A stretch of DNA of 38,522 nucleotides from a virus: positions 1 through 38,522 of the IMG/VR virus record IMGVR_UViG_3300033149_003124. One strand, given 5' to 3'. Every line of letters begins with the position of its first letter. Position 1 is the first letter of the stretch. Positions 38,408 through 38,522 of the stretch are shown here, piece by piece. Below the pieces are notes generated by a model. It made no database searches and was not told the origin of the DNA. It saw only the letters and a program-made list of their open reading frames with translations. The position numbers and the translations under genes are program-made.

Positions 38408-38522
38408 ATGCTGACGCCCTACTACTCCGAAGACGGCATAACAATCTATCACGGTGACTGTCTGGAGATACTGCCGCAGTTGCCGGAAGACAGCGTGGAC
38501 CTGGTACTGACGGACCCACCGT
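38408..38522 (+). CDS. 5' part of the DNA amino-methyltransferase
   Basis: The true start codon ATG (38408) with GAGGAG upstream. The window ends in codon 39, in the TDPPYG motif. The rest is at 1-662, and the overlapping 114 bases are identical. Confidence 0.92.
   Translation, partial: MLTPYYSEDGITIYHGDCLEILPQLPEDSVDLVLTDPP
38409..38522. repeat. Terminal direct repeat, right copy
   Basis: Identical to bases 1-114. Confidence 0.97.

Overview
The window is a complete, GC-rich tailed-phage genome with siphovirus-type gene content. The last 114 bases (38409-38522) are identical to the first 114, so the contig closes on itself as a unit of 38,408 bp that either is circular or carries a short direct terminal repeat. 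All genes I can support lie on the + strand, packed with ATGA/GTGA/TAATG overlaps and strong AGGAGG-type ribosome binding sites. I see no rRNA, tRNA, integrase, partition gene, DNA polymerase or helicase, so this looks like a host-dependent, probably virulent phage of an unidentified bacterium. A radical-SAM enzyme and a protein resembling the C-terminus of anaerobic ribonucleotide reductase weakly suggest an anaerobic host.

Layout. 1-939: an amino-type DNA methyltransferase (its start codon is at 38408, at the other end of the window) and a small Cys-rich protein. 936-1100: a sigma-70-like promoter, a short structured RNA and an intrinsic terminator. 1103-2562: a putative replication-initiator-like protein and a sigma-like factor. 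2590-9638: terminase small and large subunits, portal, MuF-type protein, protease-scaffold, decoration protein and major capsid protein, closed by a terminator. 9738-20761: head-tail connectors, tail tube, tail chaperones, tape measure, distal tail protein, a tail-hub protein with an extraordinary Cys-rich C-terminus, and a tail fibre. 20816-22001: a lipoprotein and a membrane-anchored coiled-coil protein, possibly for lysis; no endolysin is recognisable. 21943-26806: a modification cassette with a GT4-GT9 double glycosyltransferase, a sulfotransferase-like protein, a HAD-heptose-type nucleotidyltransferase fusion and a radical-SAM/SPASM enzyme whose reading frame is broken once. 26962-38394: an early region of small genes, with HNH nuclease, Gp157, an annealing-type recombinase, a DUF1064 nuclease-like protein, a CheY-like receiver, a glycyl-radical-motif protein, two paralogous proteins built of 9-residue repeats, a second sigma-like protein, a circularly permuted C5 DNA methyltransferase and a HigA-like protein.

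How it fits together. The early region supplies recombination, regulation and DNA-modification functions, and the late region builds the capsid and tail. The glycosyl/sulfo/radical-SAM cassette follows the tail genes directly and may decorate a virion protein or the host envelope. The most unusual elements are the promoter-RNA-terminator unit at 936-1078 with two competing long stems, the permuted methyltransferase, the 50-cysteine tail-hub domain next to a SPASM-type radical-SAM enzyme, and the pair of 27-bp-repeat genes, one of which is bracketed by copies of an intergenic hairpin element.
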